From the NCBI RefSeq assembly GCF_042686195.1, contig NZ_JBHUOQ010000001.1, forward strand, positions 372,001 through 436,000: DNA of 64,000 nucleotides. Reading direction: 5' to 3'. Both the position numbers and the translations under genes were made by a program. How positions within the stretch are numbered: the stretch's first letter is position 1; every line of letters begins with the position of its first letter. Positions 43,717-52,816 of this stretch are shown here, in pieces. This stretch comes from Corticicoccus populi. Lineage in GTDB: Bacteria > Bacillota > Bacilli > Staphylococcales > Salinicoccaceae. A model generated the notes under the pieces. It was not told the DNA's origin, made no database searches, and saw nothing but the letters and a program-made list of their open reading frames with translations.

Positions 43717-45186
43717 ATGGAAAGATTTATGGATATATTTGAACAAGTGATTGCTGTGGCAAACGGCCTCTTGTGGGGAGACTTTTTAATAGGAATATTA
43801 ATTGTTGCGGGCTTATATTTTTCATTGTCCTCACGCTTTGTACAGCTTCGCTGGTTTAAAGAAATGTTTAAGGTAATCAAGGAACCTTCTGAAACACTGC
43901 CGGATGGTTCTAAAGGTATTTCGGCTTTTAAAGCATTTACCATCAGTGCCGCTTCACGTGTCGGTACAGGTAATGTTGCCGGTGTTGCGACAGCAATTGT
44001 TCTCGGTGGTCCGGGTGCTGTATTCTGGATGTGGGTGATTGCATTTCTTGGTGCGGGGTCTTCATTCTTCGAGTCAACACTTGGTCAGCTTTACAAGGTA
44101 AAGGATAAAGAAGGCGGCTTCCGAGGCGGACCTGCATACTACATGGAAAAAGGTCTCGGTCAGCGCTGGCTGGGTATATTCTTTGCGATACTTATTACAG
44201 TGACATTTGCCTTTGCATTTAACGGCTTACAGGCGAATACGATTGCTGCTGCTTATAACGGCGCATTTAATATTGACCGCAGTGTGATTGGTATTATACT
44301 CGCTATCTTAACTGCACTGGTTATTTTCGGCGGTGCGAAAAGAATTGCGAATGTGACCAGTTTGATTGTACCGGTCATGGCAGTGATTTACTTAGTTGTG
44401 GTTATTATTATTTTAGTATTAAATTATGATATGATTATTCCAATGATTACGGAAATCTTTGCGCATGCGTTCGGCGTAAGAGAAGTCTTCAGTGGTGCAA
44501 TCGGAGCTGCGATCCTAAGCGGTTTCCAGCGCGGATTGTTCTCGAATGAAGCGGGTATGGGTTCTGTACCGAATGCCGCTGCTGCGGCTGCTGTGAGCCA
44601 TCCTGTGAAACAGGGATTGATTCAAACGCTGGGTGTTTATTTTGATACGATGGTTGTATGTACTGCGACTGCCATTATCATTCTGATGTATACTGACTTA
44701 AGTCACGGTCCGGATGCAATGCAGGGAATCGAAGTAACACAGGCGGCGATGACATCACAACTTGGACAGTTTGGTGCTATATTTGTTGCGGTAGTCATTC
44801 TGTTATTTGCTTACAGTTCAATTCTCGGGAACTATTTCTACGGCCAGAGTAACCTGAACTATATTAAAGAAAATCCAGTTGTATTATTTGTCTTCAAAAT
44901 ATTGGTTATCGGCATGGTTTATGTCGGTGCGGTAATGGATATTTCATTGGCATGGGATACAGCGGATGTATTTATGGCATTAATGGCAGTGACGAACTTA
45001 GTAGCAACTATCGGACTCAGCAGTATCGTTATCAAGTTAATGAAAGACTACAGTGATCAGTTAAAAGCGGGTAAAACACCTGTTTTCTATATTGATAACG
45101 TAGACATTGACCGACACGGTATTGAGGAGTGGGACAGAGACCGCTACGATAAACAGAAACAGGAAAAAGAACCTGTTGAAAAATAA
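43717..45186 (+). CDS. alsT: Sodium:alanine/glycine symporter, AGCS family
   Basis: The 489-residue membrane protein imports small amino acids with Na+. It has about 11 helices and the family marks ISAASRVGTGNVAGVATAI (~78-96), GAGSSFFESTLGQLYK and the GGPAYYMEKGLG loop. ATG 43717 follows AAGGGGGTG, and TATAAT at 43684-43689 is a likely -10. In S. aureus alsT also follows parC. Glycine supply would suit the glycine-rich cross-bridge made by the Fem proteins, but that link is an inference. Confidence 0.93.
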   Translation: MERFMDIFEQVIAVANGLLWGDFLIGILIVAGLYFSLSSRFVQLRWFKEMFKVIKEPSETLPDGSKGISAFKAFTISAASRVGTGNVAGVATAIVLGGPGAVFWMWVIAFLGAGSSFFESTLGQLYKVKDKEGGFRGGPAYYMEKGLGQRWLGIFFAILITVTFAFAFNGLQANTIAAAYNGAFNIDRSVIGIILAILTALVIFGGAKRIANVTSLIVPVMAVIYLVVVIIILVLNYDMIIPMITEIFAHAFGVREVFSGAIGAAILSGFQRGLFSNEAGMGSVPNAAAAAAVSHPVKQGLIQTLGVYFDTMVVCTATAIIILMYTDLSHGPDAMQGIEVTQAAMTSQLGQFGAIFVAVVILLFAYSSILGNYFYGQSNLNYIKENPVVLFVFKILVIGMVYVGAVMDISLAWDTADVFMALMAVTNLVATIGLSSIVIKLMKDYSDQLKAGKTPVFYIDNVDIDRHGIEEWDRDRYDKQKQEKEPVEK

Positions 45187-45193
45187 GTGATTA

Positions 45194-45220
45194 GTCTCCG
45201 CCGCCCGGCGGGGACTTTTA
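45194..45220 (+). terminator. Terminator after alsT
   Basis: GTCTCCGCC (45194-45202) pairs with GGCGGGGAC (45207-45215), followed by TTTTAATTT. Confidence 0.85.
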
Positions 45221-45239
45221 ATTTAATACGTAACAAACT

Positions 45240-45280
45240 AAAGACCACCGATTCTAAATGAGCCGGTGGTCTTTATCTTT
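45240..45280. terminator. Second terminator, bidirectional
   Basis: AAAGACCACCG (45240-45250) pairs with CGGTGGTCTTT (45264-45274), followed by ATCTTT. It would end the minus-strand lipoprotein transcript as well. Confidence 0.75.
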
Positions 45281-45288
45281 CACAGCGG

Positions 45289-45360
45289 TTAATCTGTAAT
45301 ATCAATGGTAATGTGAGAATCCAGTTCAGGGATCTTCTCCCACATTTCACGGGATGTCTT
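45289..45360 (-). pseudogene. Short C-terminal gene remnant (23 codons)
   Basis: On the minus strand, 23 clean codons read KTSREMWEKIPELDSHITI and end DITD-stop at 45289, in front of a terminator. A stop (TAA, 45361-45363) precedes it in frame and there is no start or ribosome-binding site. It looks like the tail of a lost protein gene, next to the lipoprotein gene that now ends four bases away. The parent family is not recognised. Confidence 0.35.
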
Positions 45361-45364
45361 TTAA

Positions 45365-45802
45365 CTACAAATCTACTTCCACGAAATATACTGGAGCGCC
45401 GTTTGAAAGTGTTGTTAACGCTTCGAAATGCCTGACGGCTCCGTTGTCATAATCGTAGTCGGTATGAAGTAGTTCAGATTGATACGTGTTATCCCGGATA
45501 TCTGTTTCACTGAACGCGCTGAACACCATTGTCAGCTCTTCATGGTCGTTAGTAAATGTTATCTTGAGTGCGTCTTCATCCAGTGTGTAGCTTCCGCTGA
45601 TTTCACTGTCGTTCGTCTGTGTGACTGTTCCGCGGTTGAACTTAAAAGTCGTCATAAAATCTGTACTGACGTCACTCCCGTCCATAGGGTTAATGATAAC
45701 ATTGGACACACCAAATGACTTTCCGGATAATGAGTCACTGCTGCAGCCGGTAACTGTAAGGAATAAAGATAAAATCATCATGGTTTTAAGTATCTCTTTC
45801 AT
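45365..45802 (-). CDS. Small lipoprotein, unknown function
   Basis: The 145-residue product has a lipoprotein signal (LSLFLTVTGC, lipidated Cys ~20) and a small beta-rich domain with GSYTLDEDALKITF, the kind of beta-sandwich seen in META/lipocalin-like lipoproteins. It would be anchored outside the membrane. AGGAGG precedes the ATG. No partner gene is adjacent. Confidence 0.8.
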   Translation of the reverse strand: MKEILKTMMILSLFLTVTGCSSDSLSGKSFGVSNVIINPMDGSDVSTDFMTTFKFNRGTVTQTNDSEISGSYTLDEDALKITFTNDHEELTMVFSAFSETDIRDNTYQSELLHTDYDYDNGAVRHFEALTTLSNGAPVYFVEVDL

Positions 45803-45881
45803 ACTTACCGCCTCCTTATATATAGATTACCGGGATATTACTGCTTTCTATCACTCATCATTCATTTTTTACAATAAAAAT

Positions 45882-45901
45882 CCCCGGCGCTTTTGCCGGG
45901 G
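45882..45901 (-). terminator. Terminator of the DUF1002 gene
   Basis: CCCCGGC (45882-45888) and GCCGGGG (45895-45901) form a stem. On the minus strand it is followed by ATTTTTATTG. Confidence 0.85.
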
Positions 45902-45907
45902 CATTAA

Positions 45908-46867
45908 TTAAAATAATCCTCTGAAGAAATTCATTAAACTGTTAAAGAAGTTTCTGAGTGCATCCATAAAGGACTGCCATGCACCGGATTCCTGGATTTC
46001 CTGTCCAATTTGTTCTGCCTGTGCACGGGCGTCTTCAAATGCATCACTGGAAGTAATCTGATCAACGAGGTCTCTGGAACTGTCCACGAGTCTCTGTGCT
46101 TCTTCACCGGTAAAAATACCGGAATCTCTGATATTTAAGATGATGACGATAATACGGTTAACCTGGTCTTCTGTCAAAATGCCCTCAAGACCGTTTTCCT
46201 GAATTTTTTCATCAACAATCTGGCGGACATCTTCCTCAGTCACATCACCGTTAAACTGATTAATAATTTCTACTTTGACTTCGGTAATCATTTTATTCAG
46301 CTGAACATCAGTAAAGCCGTCCACGTTCTCGTTTTCCTGTGTGATATCGGAAATCACTTCAAGTTCGTCCTGCGCATTTTGTGTCCGCTCTTCAGGGATA
46401 TCTTCACCCTGAATGTTGTAAGCTTTATAAATACCGGATAATGCACTTTCTCCTGTGACATCTGTTGCTGCTGCGATGGTTACTTCAGCATCTGTAATAC
46501 CTGAAGTTAACAATGCATTTTGATAAGTCTCATCAGTAATCTGGGTGATTTCACCCATTGTTTCATCAACGGTGATTTTTAAACCGTGACCGGGGTCGTG
46601 CTGGATAATACGGATACTGGATTTCAGTACAGAATTATCGTAAGTCTGACCGAGGTAGCGGCTCACATCTTCACTATATACATAATCCACAACATCACTG
46701 TCTTCTGTTTGAAGGAGGTCCGCTGTATCATTTCTTAAATTTTCATCGGATTCCAGTGCTGCGCCGTATATAGTTACTGCTTCATTCCATTCAGAAGCAG
46801 CTTCTGCTTTGGCACCGAACGGGAGAAGGAGCAGTACAGTCATCATTAAAATGGTTCTTTTTAACAT
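45908..46867 (-). CDS. Secreted DUF1002 protein
   Basis: The ~319-residue product has a signal peptide (LKRTILMMTVLLLLPFGAKAEA) and the DUF1002 pattern: a first domain (~30-150) with YDNSVLKSSIRI and ITQITDETYQNALL, then a helical, acidic repeat-like half (~190-290) ending in an aromatic amphipathic helix (FFNSLMNFFRGLF). DUF1002 proteins are secreted and of unknown function. ATG 46867 follows TAGGTGGAA; an ATG 18 bases earlier overlaps it. Confidence 0.85.
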   Translation of the reverse strand: MLKRTILMMTVLLLLPFGAKAEAASEWNEAVTIYGAALESDENLRNDTADLLQTEDSDVVDYVYSEDVSRYLGQTYDNSVLKSSIRIIQHDPGHGLKITVDETMGEITQITDETYQNALLTSGITDAEVTIAAATDVTGESALSGIYKAYNIQGEDIPEERTQNAQDELEVISDITQENENVDGFTDVQLNKMITEVKVEIINQFNGDVTEEDVRQIVDEKIQENGLEGILTEDQVNRIIVIILNIRDSGIFTGEEAQRLVDSSRDLVDQITSSDAFEDARAQAEQIGQEIQESGAWQSFMDALRNFFNSLMNFFRGLF

Positions 46868-47106
46868 TATATTCCACCTATTCATTTTAGTTTCATATAT
46901 AATACTATATTCAGGTGAGGGTTACAATTTATTATACTATTTTGCATGTCAGGTTCAGCCATGATTCAATAGATGCTTAATGATATAATATTATGGGAAT
47001 AGTAATCTATGTATGAAATCGACACAATCACAGGGATATTTGATGAAACGGAACTTAAAATCTGATACGATACTATAGGTGAAAAAAAGTGGACAGGAGT
47101 GCCGAG

Positions 47107-48366
47107 ATGCAATTTACTGAATTAACGACAGAGGAGTTCGAAAGATTTACGGTCGAACACTTCAGTCATTTTACGCAAACAATCGAAAATTACCGTTTAA
47201 AAACAGAGAGCGGTGTAGAAACTTACTTAGTGGGTGTGAAGAGTGACGGAGATGTGCGGGCTGCGTGTTTAGTAACACTGAGTCCGGTGATGAAGATTTA
47301 TAAATATGCGTACACGAACCGCGGGCCTGTCATGGATTACAGTGACAAGCGGGTCTTTGATGTGTTCTTTGAAGGACTGAATGCATTTTTGAAACCCAAA
47401 AAAGTGATGTATTTAAGAGTGGATCCGTATGAAGCAATGAATGAACGGGATCATGATGGAAATATTACCGAGGATCTCGGTGTGCGTTATATATTTGATT
47501 ATTTTGATTCACAGGGCTTTAAGCATGACGGCTTTACTAAAGGATTTGACCCTGTTATTCAAATCAGATGGCATTCTGTACTGGATTTAAAAGACAGAAG
47601 TCCGAAAGAATTACTGGATAATATGGATTCTCTCAGAAAACGTAATATTAAGAAGGCGGAGAAACTCGGTCTTCATATTAAATTTTTGGATCTCGATGAG
47701 ATTGATGTCTTCAGAAAGTTTATGAAGGATACGTCAGAGATGAAATCATTTATTGACCGTGATGATGAATTTTATATCAGCAGAAAGAAACACTTCAAAG
47801 ATAAAGTGCTGATTCCAATGGTCTATGTTGACCTTGAAGACTACACACAGTCAACCAAAAAAGATAAAGAGAAGCTTGAGAAGAATATAGAAAAGGCACA
47901 GAAGGCAGTTGAAAAAGATCCATCCAATGAAAAGCAGAAGAAGAAAATTGTGAATCTCACGGATCAGCTTAAGAACATCAATGATAAATTCATTGAGGGT
48001 GAGGCACTGCTGAAAGCACACGGTAAGGAACTGCCGGTGGCAAGTGCGTATTACTTTATTACACCGCACGAAGTGGTCTATCTTGCCGGAGGGACAGATA
48101 ACAGATACAGACATTTTGCGGGCAGCTATCTAATTCAGTGGCAGATGATTAACTATGCCCTTGAACATAATATTGATTTATACAACTTCTACGGTATCAG
48201 CGGTGATTTCACTGAAGATGCGGAAGATTACGGTGTGATTCAATTTAAAAAAGGATTCAATGCAAAAGTAAATGAGTATGTCGGTGACTTTATCAAACCG
48301 GTGAACAAGCAGGCATATGCGCTGTATAAGGGATTAAATAAAGTACGGACAAAATTAGGAAAGTAG
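47107..48366 (+). CDS. femA: FemA-type aminoacyltransferase (cross-bridge glycines 2-3)
   Basis: FemA adds glycines from glycyl-tRNA to the lipid II interpeptide bridge. The 419-residue product matches S. aureus FemA along its length: SHFTQT near residue 22, YTNRGPVMDY, KGFDPVIQIRWHSVLDLK, the basic LRKRNIKKAEKLG, a coiled-coil arm (~250-310), HFAGSYLIQWQMINYA and YNFYGISGDFTEDAEDYGV. ATG 47107 follows ACAGGAGTG; GTG 47089 is further up with no site. TATAAT at 46984-46989 is a possible -10. It heads a three-gene cluster. Confidence 0.93.
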   Translation: MQFTELTTEEFERFTVEHFSHFTQTIENYRLKTESGVETYLVGVKSDGDVRAACLVTLSPVMKIYKYAYTNRGPVMDYSDKRVFDVFFEGLNAFLKPKKVMYLRVDPYEAMNERDHDGNITEDLGVRYIFDYFDSQGFKHDGFTKGFDPVIQIRWHSVLDLKDRSPKELLDNMDSLRKRNIKKAEKLGLHIKFLDLDEIDVFRKFMKDTSEMKSFIDRDDEFYISRKKHFKDKVLIPMVYVDLEDYTQSTKKDKEKLEKNIEKAQKAVEKDPSNEKQKKKIVNLTDQLKNINDKFIEGEALLKAHGKELPVASAYYFITPHEVVYLAGGTDNRYRHFAGSYLIQWQMINYALEHNIDLYNFYGISGDFTEDAEDYGVIQFKKGFNAKVNEYVGDFIKPVNKQAYALYKGLNKVRTKLGK

Positions 48367-48374
48367 GGTAAGGC

Positions 48375-49643
48375 ATGAAGTTTACAGAACTGACAGATGA
48401 AGAGTATCAGTCATATATCAACCTTGGAGAGGAATCTGCATTTTTCCAGATGCTTGAGAATAAAAAGAACCGTCAGCTGGATGATCAGGAAGTCCGTCTG
48501 CTTGGTGTGAAGGATGACAGCGGCAGTGTTATCGCAGCATGTTTATTTACATTAAAATCAACAGGGCTTGGAAAGTACTTTTATTATTCAAACCGCGGTC
48601 CTGTACTGGATTATCATAATCATGATTTAGTGCGTTTCTATCTGAAAGGCTTAAATCAGTATTTAAAGAAAAACAACTGTTCATATGTGAAACTTGATCC
48701 AAACTGGATTTATAAGAAATATGATAAGGATGTTAATGAGAAGACAGACTACCCAGAGCAGGATGTACTGATTCAAATTTTAGAAGATGAAGGATACATT
48801 CATCAGGGATTCACAAGAGGTTACTCCAAAACATCACAGGCACGTTGGATGAGTGTACTTGATGTCAGCCCGTTTAAAAATGATAAAGAGCTTGTGAAAT
48901 CATTTGATTCACAGAGAAAAAGAAATATTAAAAAGGCACAGAAATACGGTGTGAAAGTGCGTTTTCTTGATGTTGATGAACTGGATATTTTCATGAAACT
49001 TTATCTGGATACTTCTGAACGCCAGGGTTTCTTTACACATCCGGACCCGCTTAAATACTTTACCCATTTTAAAATGACATATGGTGATAAAGTATTAATT
49101 CCACTGGCTTATCTGGAGCTTGATAAGTATATAGACGGGCTCAATACGGAATTAAATGATCTTTCTGGCCGCTATCAGCAGATGGATGCGAAAGAAAATA
49201 AAAATGATAAAACCATTAATAAGATGAAAGAACTTGAAAAGCAGATTTCAAAACATGAAGCGGATGTGCTGGAAGCGGAGGATATCCGTAAGAAAGAAGG
49301 CAACACACTGAACCTTGCTTCAGGTATTTATTTTGATACGCCGTATGAGCTTGTATATAATTCAGGGGCCTCAACAACTGAATATCCGCAGTTTGTCGGA
49401 CCATATATGATGCATCTTGAAATGATGAAGTATTGTATGGAACATGATATCGCACGTTATAACTTCTACGGTGTCAGCGGTGACTTCAGTGAAGACGGTG
49501 AAGATTACGGTGTCTACAGATTTAAACGTGGATTTAATGCAGAGATAGAAGAACTTGCCGGTGACTTTGTGAAAGTTGTTTCACCGATTCAATATAATGT
49601 GTACAAGGCAAAATCCAAACTGAACCAAATGATTAAGAAGTAA
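48375..49643 (+). CDS. femB: FemB-type aminoacyltransferase (cross-bridge glycines 4-5)
   Basis: The 422-residue product resembles S. aureus FemB: KFTELT start, YYSNRGPVLDYH, KTSQARWMSVLDV, SQRKRNIKKAQKYG, the coiled-coil arm (~255-305) with MDAKENKNDKTINKMKELEKQ-like sequence, FVGPYMMHLEMMKYCMEH and YNFYGVSGDFSEDGEDYGVYRFKRGF. It starts eight bases after femA with TAAGGC as a modest ribosome-binding site. In S. aureus femAB is likewise an operon. Confidence 0.93.
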   Translation: MKFTELTDEEYQSYINLGEESAFFQMLENKKNRQLDDQEVRLLGVKDDSGSVIAACLFTLKSTGLGKYFYYSNRGPVLDYHNHDLVRFYLKGLNQYLKKNNCSYVKLDPNWIYKKYDKDVNEKTDYPEQDVLIQILEDEGYIHQGFTRGYSKTSQARWMSVLDVSPFKNDKELVKSFDSQRKRNIKKAQKYGVKVRFLDVDELDIFMKLYLDTSERQGFFTHPDPLKYFTHFKMTYGDKVLIPLAYLELDKYIDGLNTELNDLSGRYQQMDAKENKNDKTINKMKELEKQISKHEADVLEAEDIRKKEGNTLNLASGIYFDTPYELVYNSGASTTEYPQFVGPYMMHLEMMKYCMEHDIARYNFYGVSGDFSEDGEDYGVYRFKRGFNAEIEELAGDFVKVVSPIQYNVYKAKSKLNQMIKK

Positions 49644-49666
49644 TTGATGAAAGGTTTGAACTTTCG

Positions 49667-50911
49667 ATGCATACACAAATAATCTCAGAACAGGTATTTA
49701 AAATATTTATCGACGGCTATCATGGATACATGCATTACTTTCATGACCCGTTGTATTATGATTATATTTCCAATATAAATGAAACACATCTTCTCGGGCT
49801 CTTTGACAATGATATGTTAATCGGTGTATCAATGCTCAGTTCAACCTCTGTACTGAAGAAATACCGTCTCTTTACCTCGCATACAGGTCCGTTAATCGAA
49901 GACATTACCAATGACAGACTGAAATTCTTTTTGGAAGAAATCGATGCGTATGCGAAATCAAAAAATGCACTGCAGATGATTCACTCTCCTTATATGGTCT
50001 ATCAGCTAAGAAACAGTGAGGGTGAAGTGGCAGATGAAGCGGGGAATAATCCTGAACTCGTTAAAATATATGAGGATATGGGATACAGACACCACGGCTT
50101 TACTAAGCAGCTCGTAACTGAGGAGCTCCTGCGTCATCAGGCAGTGATTGATATTGATCAGTCACTGGACGCGCTCAAAAAGAATATGGATTCAACCACC
50201 CGTTACAATACGCGGCAGGTTGAACTGATGCCGCTTAAAATAAAGTTCCTCGGGGAAGATGAATACGACCGGTTTATCAAAATTTATAAAGATACCGAGG
50301 AAAGAATCGGCTTTGACCCGGTTCCGGAGAAAAAGCTGAGAACAATATTAAATACGCTGAAGGATAAGATGTATTTAACATTAACGTATATTGATCTGGA
50401 TGAATATATGCAGCAGCTGCAGTCAGAGCTTGAAACATTTGAAACGAAAGCCCAGACGCTGCGGGATGATATTGACAGCGGCAAAGGGACAAAAGGCACG
50501 AAAAAGCGTCTGAATCAGGAGCAGCAGCAGATTGATTCCAGAAACAGCAGGATTAAAAAGATTAAGAAGTTTCATGACAGTCACGGCAGTGTGCTGGAAC
50601 TCTCTGCAGCAATGTATTACTACAATAACCATGAGATGGTGTATTTATTCAGCGGCAGTGATCCTGAGTTGTCTTATTTCATGGGAACGAACTTTGCGAC
50701 ATGGGAAATGATAAAGAAAGCGCAGGACCTTGGAGTGAAGCGGTTTAACCTTTCCGGATTGACGGGGGACTTCACTGAAAATGCAAAAGATTTTGGTGTG
50801 TACCGGTTTAAAAAAGGTTACAATCCCGTAATTGAAGAGCTGCCGGGCACTTTTGATAAAATTTATAAGCCTGTGATTTATAAAGTTGCACACAAACTTG
50901 GAAAAATATAA
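49667..50911 (+). CDS. Third Fem-like aminoacyltransferase in the cluster
   Basis: The 414-residue product shares the FemAB layout: two GNAT-like halves, a helical arm (~255-310, with ELETFETKAQTLRDDI), MGTNFATWEMIKKA and FNLSGLTGDFTENAKDFGVYRFKKGYNP. The N-terminal half is much less conserved: HTGPLIEDI replaces the NRGPV motif, and MDSTTRYNTRQVELM replaces the RKRNIKK basic stretch. It may add another residue (for example Ala or Ser) or act as an immunity-type paralogue; neither is proven. The ATG at 49667 has a distant AAAGG. It ends with a strong terminator. Confidence 0.88.
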   Translation: MHTQIISEQVFKIFIDGYHGYMHYFHDPLYYDYISNINETHLLGLFDNDMLIGVSMLSSTSVLKKYRLFTSHTGPLIEDITNDRLKFFLEEIDAYAKSKNALQMIHSPYMVYQLRNSEGEVADEAGNNPELVKIYEDMGYRHHGFTKQLVTEELLRHQAVIDIDQSLDALKKNMDSTTRYNTRQVELMPLKIKFLGEDEYDRFIKIYKDTEERIGFDPVPEKKLRTILNTLKDKMYLTLTYIDLDEYMQQLQSELETFETKAQTLRDDIDSGKGTKGTKKRLNQEQQQIDSRNSRIKKIKKFHDSHGSVLELSAAMYYYNNHEMVYLFSGSDPELSYFMGTNFATWEMIKKAQDLGVKRFNLSGLTGDFTENAKDFGVYRFKKGYNPVIEELPGTFDKIYKPVIYKVAHKLGKI

Positions 50912-50924
50912 TAGAAATATTAAT

Positions 50925-50965
50925 GGCCCGGTACACCATCTTCGTGATGGGTGCCGGGTCTTTGT
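50925..50965 (+). terminator. Terminator after the fem cluster
   Basis: CCCGGTACACCATC pairs with GATGGGTGCCGGG around a TTCG loop (50927-50957), with one mismatch, followed by TCTTTGTT. Confidence 0.8.
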
Positions 50966-51150
50966 TAAATTGTAATTACTAACCCGTGGTTTAAAAAATC
51001 AATGTTCACATCATGATATGGCCGGATGTCAAATTTTTACCTTGGACAGAATAAGATAATCAATGTAGTATGAAAAAGAGAACAGCAGGATGAGTATATC
51101 TTCATGAAAGATGTATAATATAAATAATCTTGCGTGAAGGGATACAGAAC

Positions 51151-52557
51151 ATGAATGATATACATAAGCCAACCATTGTAGCCCTGCTGCTTGCAGGGTC
51201 TTTTATTGCGATTTTAAACCAGACATTGATGATTACTGCCATACCGCCGATCATTAATGAAATGAATGTGACACCGAACAGTGCGCAGTGGCTGACAACA
51301 GTATTCATGCTGGTTAATGGAATTATGATTCCAATCAGTGCGTTTTTAATTGAACGCTTCACAACGAGACAGTTATTTATAACTGCGATGAGTATTTTTG
51401 CAGCAGGAACACTGCTCGGTGGAACAGCACCGAATTTTGAATTTTTGATTGCGTCAAGAGTCATCCAGTCCATTGGTGCAGGAGTGATGCTGCCATTAAT
51501 GACAACAGTGTTTTTATTGATCTTTCCAATTAATAGAAGAGGCTCTGTCATGGGATTAATTGGTCTTGTCATTTCTTTTGCACCTGCGATCGGTCCTGTA
51601 ATTTCAGGCTGGGTCACGGAACATTATCACTGGCGGGTATTGTTTTATATTATTCTGCCCATCGCAGTGATTGATATTATCATTGCTTTATTTGCACTGC
51701 GGAATGTTACAGAAGTAAAGAAAACAAAATTTGATGTACAATCTGTCATCATGTCTTCGTTCGGCTTCGGTGGTATTCTTTACGGTGTAACTAATGCAGG
51801 AAATTTCGGCTGGAGTGCGCCGATTACAATTGTTACACTCGGAATCGGTATTCTGTCCCTGATTTTGTTTATTACACGACAGCTGAAATTAAAACATCCA
51901 ATGCTTGAATTTAGAGTCTTTAAATATGCGATTTTTCCATTCAGTGTATTTATCGGTTCCATTACTTTTATGGGATTAATCGGAACGGAAACATTAATTC
52001 CTTTATATATGCAGAATATGAGAGATTTCAGTGCCTTTGAAGCTGGACTTTCTATGCTCCCCGGGGCATTAATCACAGGTTTAATGGGACCGTTTATCGG
52101 CAGACTGTTTGATAAAGTCGGTGGAAAGTGGATTATACTTCCCGGTTTAATCATTATTACCTCGGCTACGATTCCATTTATTTTTATTGATATCAATACC
52201 ACCTTTACATTTATTATGGTCATATATGCACTCCGGATGCTCGGGCTTTCCATGATTATGATGCCGATACAGACAGCGGCATTAAATCAGCTGCCAAAAT
52301 CACTGATTCCGCACGGTGCAGCATTGGACGGCACAATGCGTATGGTGGCGGCTTCTGTCGGAACAGCAGTGCTGGTCACAATTATGACTTCTGTCACCGC
52401 TGCATCCGAAGGAAATGCATCCATTCCTTACCCGGATATTTTTGGAGTGAATGTTGCATTTGGAGTCATCGGTATCCTCGCCTTATGTACATTAGCAGCG
52501 TACTTCTTTATAAAGTTTGATCCGCCGCCTTCTAAACAGGCAGAGCTTGAAAAATAA
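51151..52557 (+). CDS. Multidrug exporter of the DHA2 (14-helix) major facilitator family
   Basis: The 468-residue product has about 14 membrane helices. ITAIPPIINEMNVTPNSAQWLTTVFML (core SAQWLTTVFML) is the helix-1/2 signature of EmrB/QacA-like exporters, and FAPAIGPVISG (~150-160) is antiporter motif C. LFDKVGGKWII is the second motif A. It most resembles the LmrB/MdeA kind. ATG 51151 follows GAAGGGAT. TATAAT at 51114-51119 is the probable -10, and an imperfect dyad (ATCTT-CATG-AAAGAT, ~51097-51112) just before it could bind a repressor. No regulator gene is adjacent. Confidence 0.9.
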   Translation: MNDIHKPTIVALLLAGSFIAILNQTLMITAIPPIINEMNVTPNSAQWLTTVFMLVNGIMIPISAFLIERFTTRQLFITAMSIFAAGTLLGGTAPNFEFLIASRVIQSIGAGVMLPLMTTVFLLIFPINRRGSVMGLIGLVISFAPAIGPVISGWVTEHYHWRVLFYIILPIAVIDIIIALFALRNVTEVKKTKFDVQSVIMSSFGFGGILYGVTNAGNFGWSAPITIVTLGIGILSLILFITRQLKLKHPMLEFRVFKYAIFPFSVFIGSITFMGLIGTETLIPLYMQNMRDFSAFEAGLSMLPGALITGLMGPFIGRLFDKVGGKWIILPGLIIITSATIPFIFIDINTTFTFIMVIYALRMLGLSMIMMPIQTAALNQLPKSLIPHGAALDGTMRMVAASVGTAVLVTIMTSVTAASEGNASIPYPDIFGVNVAFGVIGILALCTLAAYFFIKFDPPPSKQAELEK

Positions 52558-52573
52558 AATAACGATCATCATT

Positions 52574-52610
52574 AAAAGCCTTTGTGTTTACCGGACACAG
52601 AGGCTTTTTA
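52574..52610 (+). terminator. Terminator after the exporter gene
   Basis: AAAAGCCTTTGTGT pairs with ACACAGAGGCTTTT (one mismatch) around TTACCGG, followed by TTA. Confidence 0.85.
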
Positions 52611-52816
52611 CGTCACGAATTATTATAATTCACATGAAGACTGTATTTTAATTCCATTATTTTTTGTTTATGATGTATAATTTCAAGTATAAAACGTACC
52701 CACCATAAAATGATTGAATCACTCAATGATATATTTAGAAGATTTTATTCCTGTAATACGGTATGTGGACTAAAGTACATGTTGTAAGTTAAATATAAAT
52801 AAAAGGAATGATTCAT

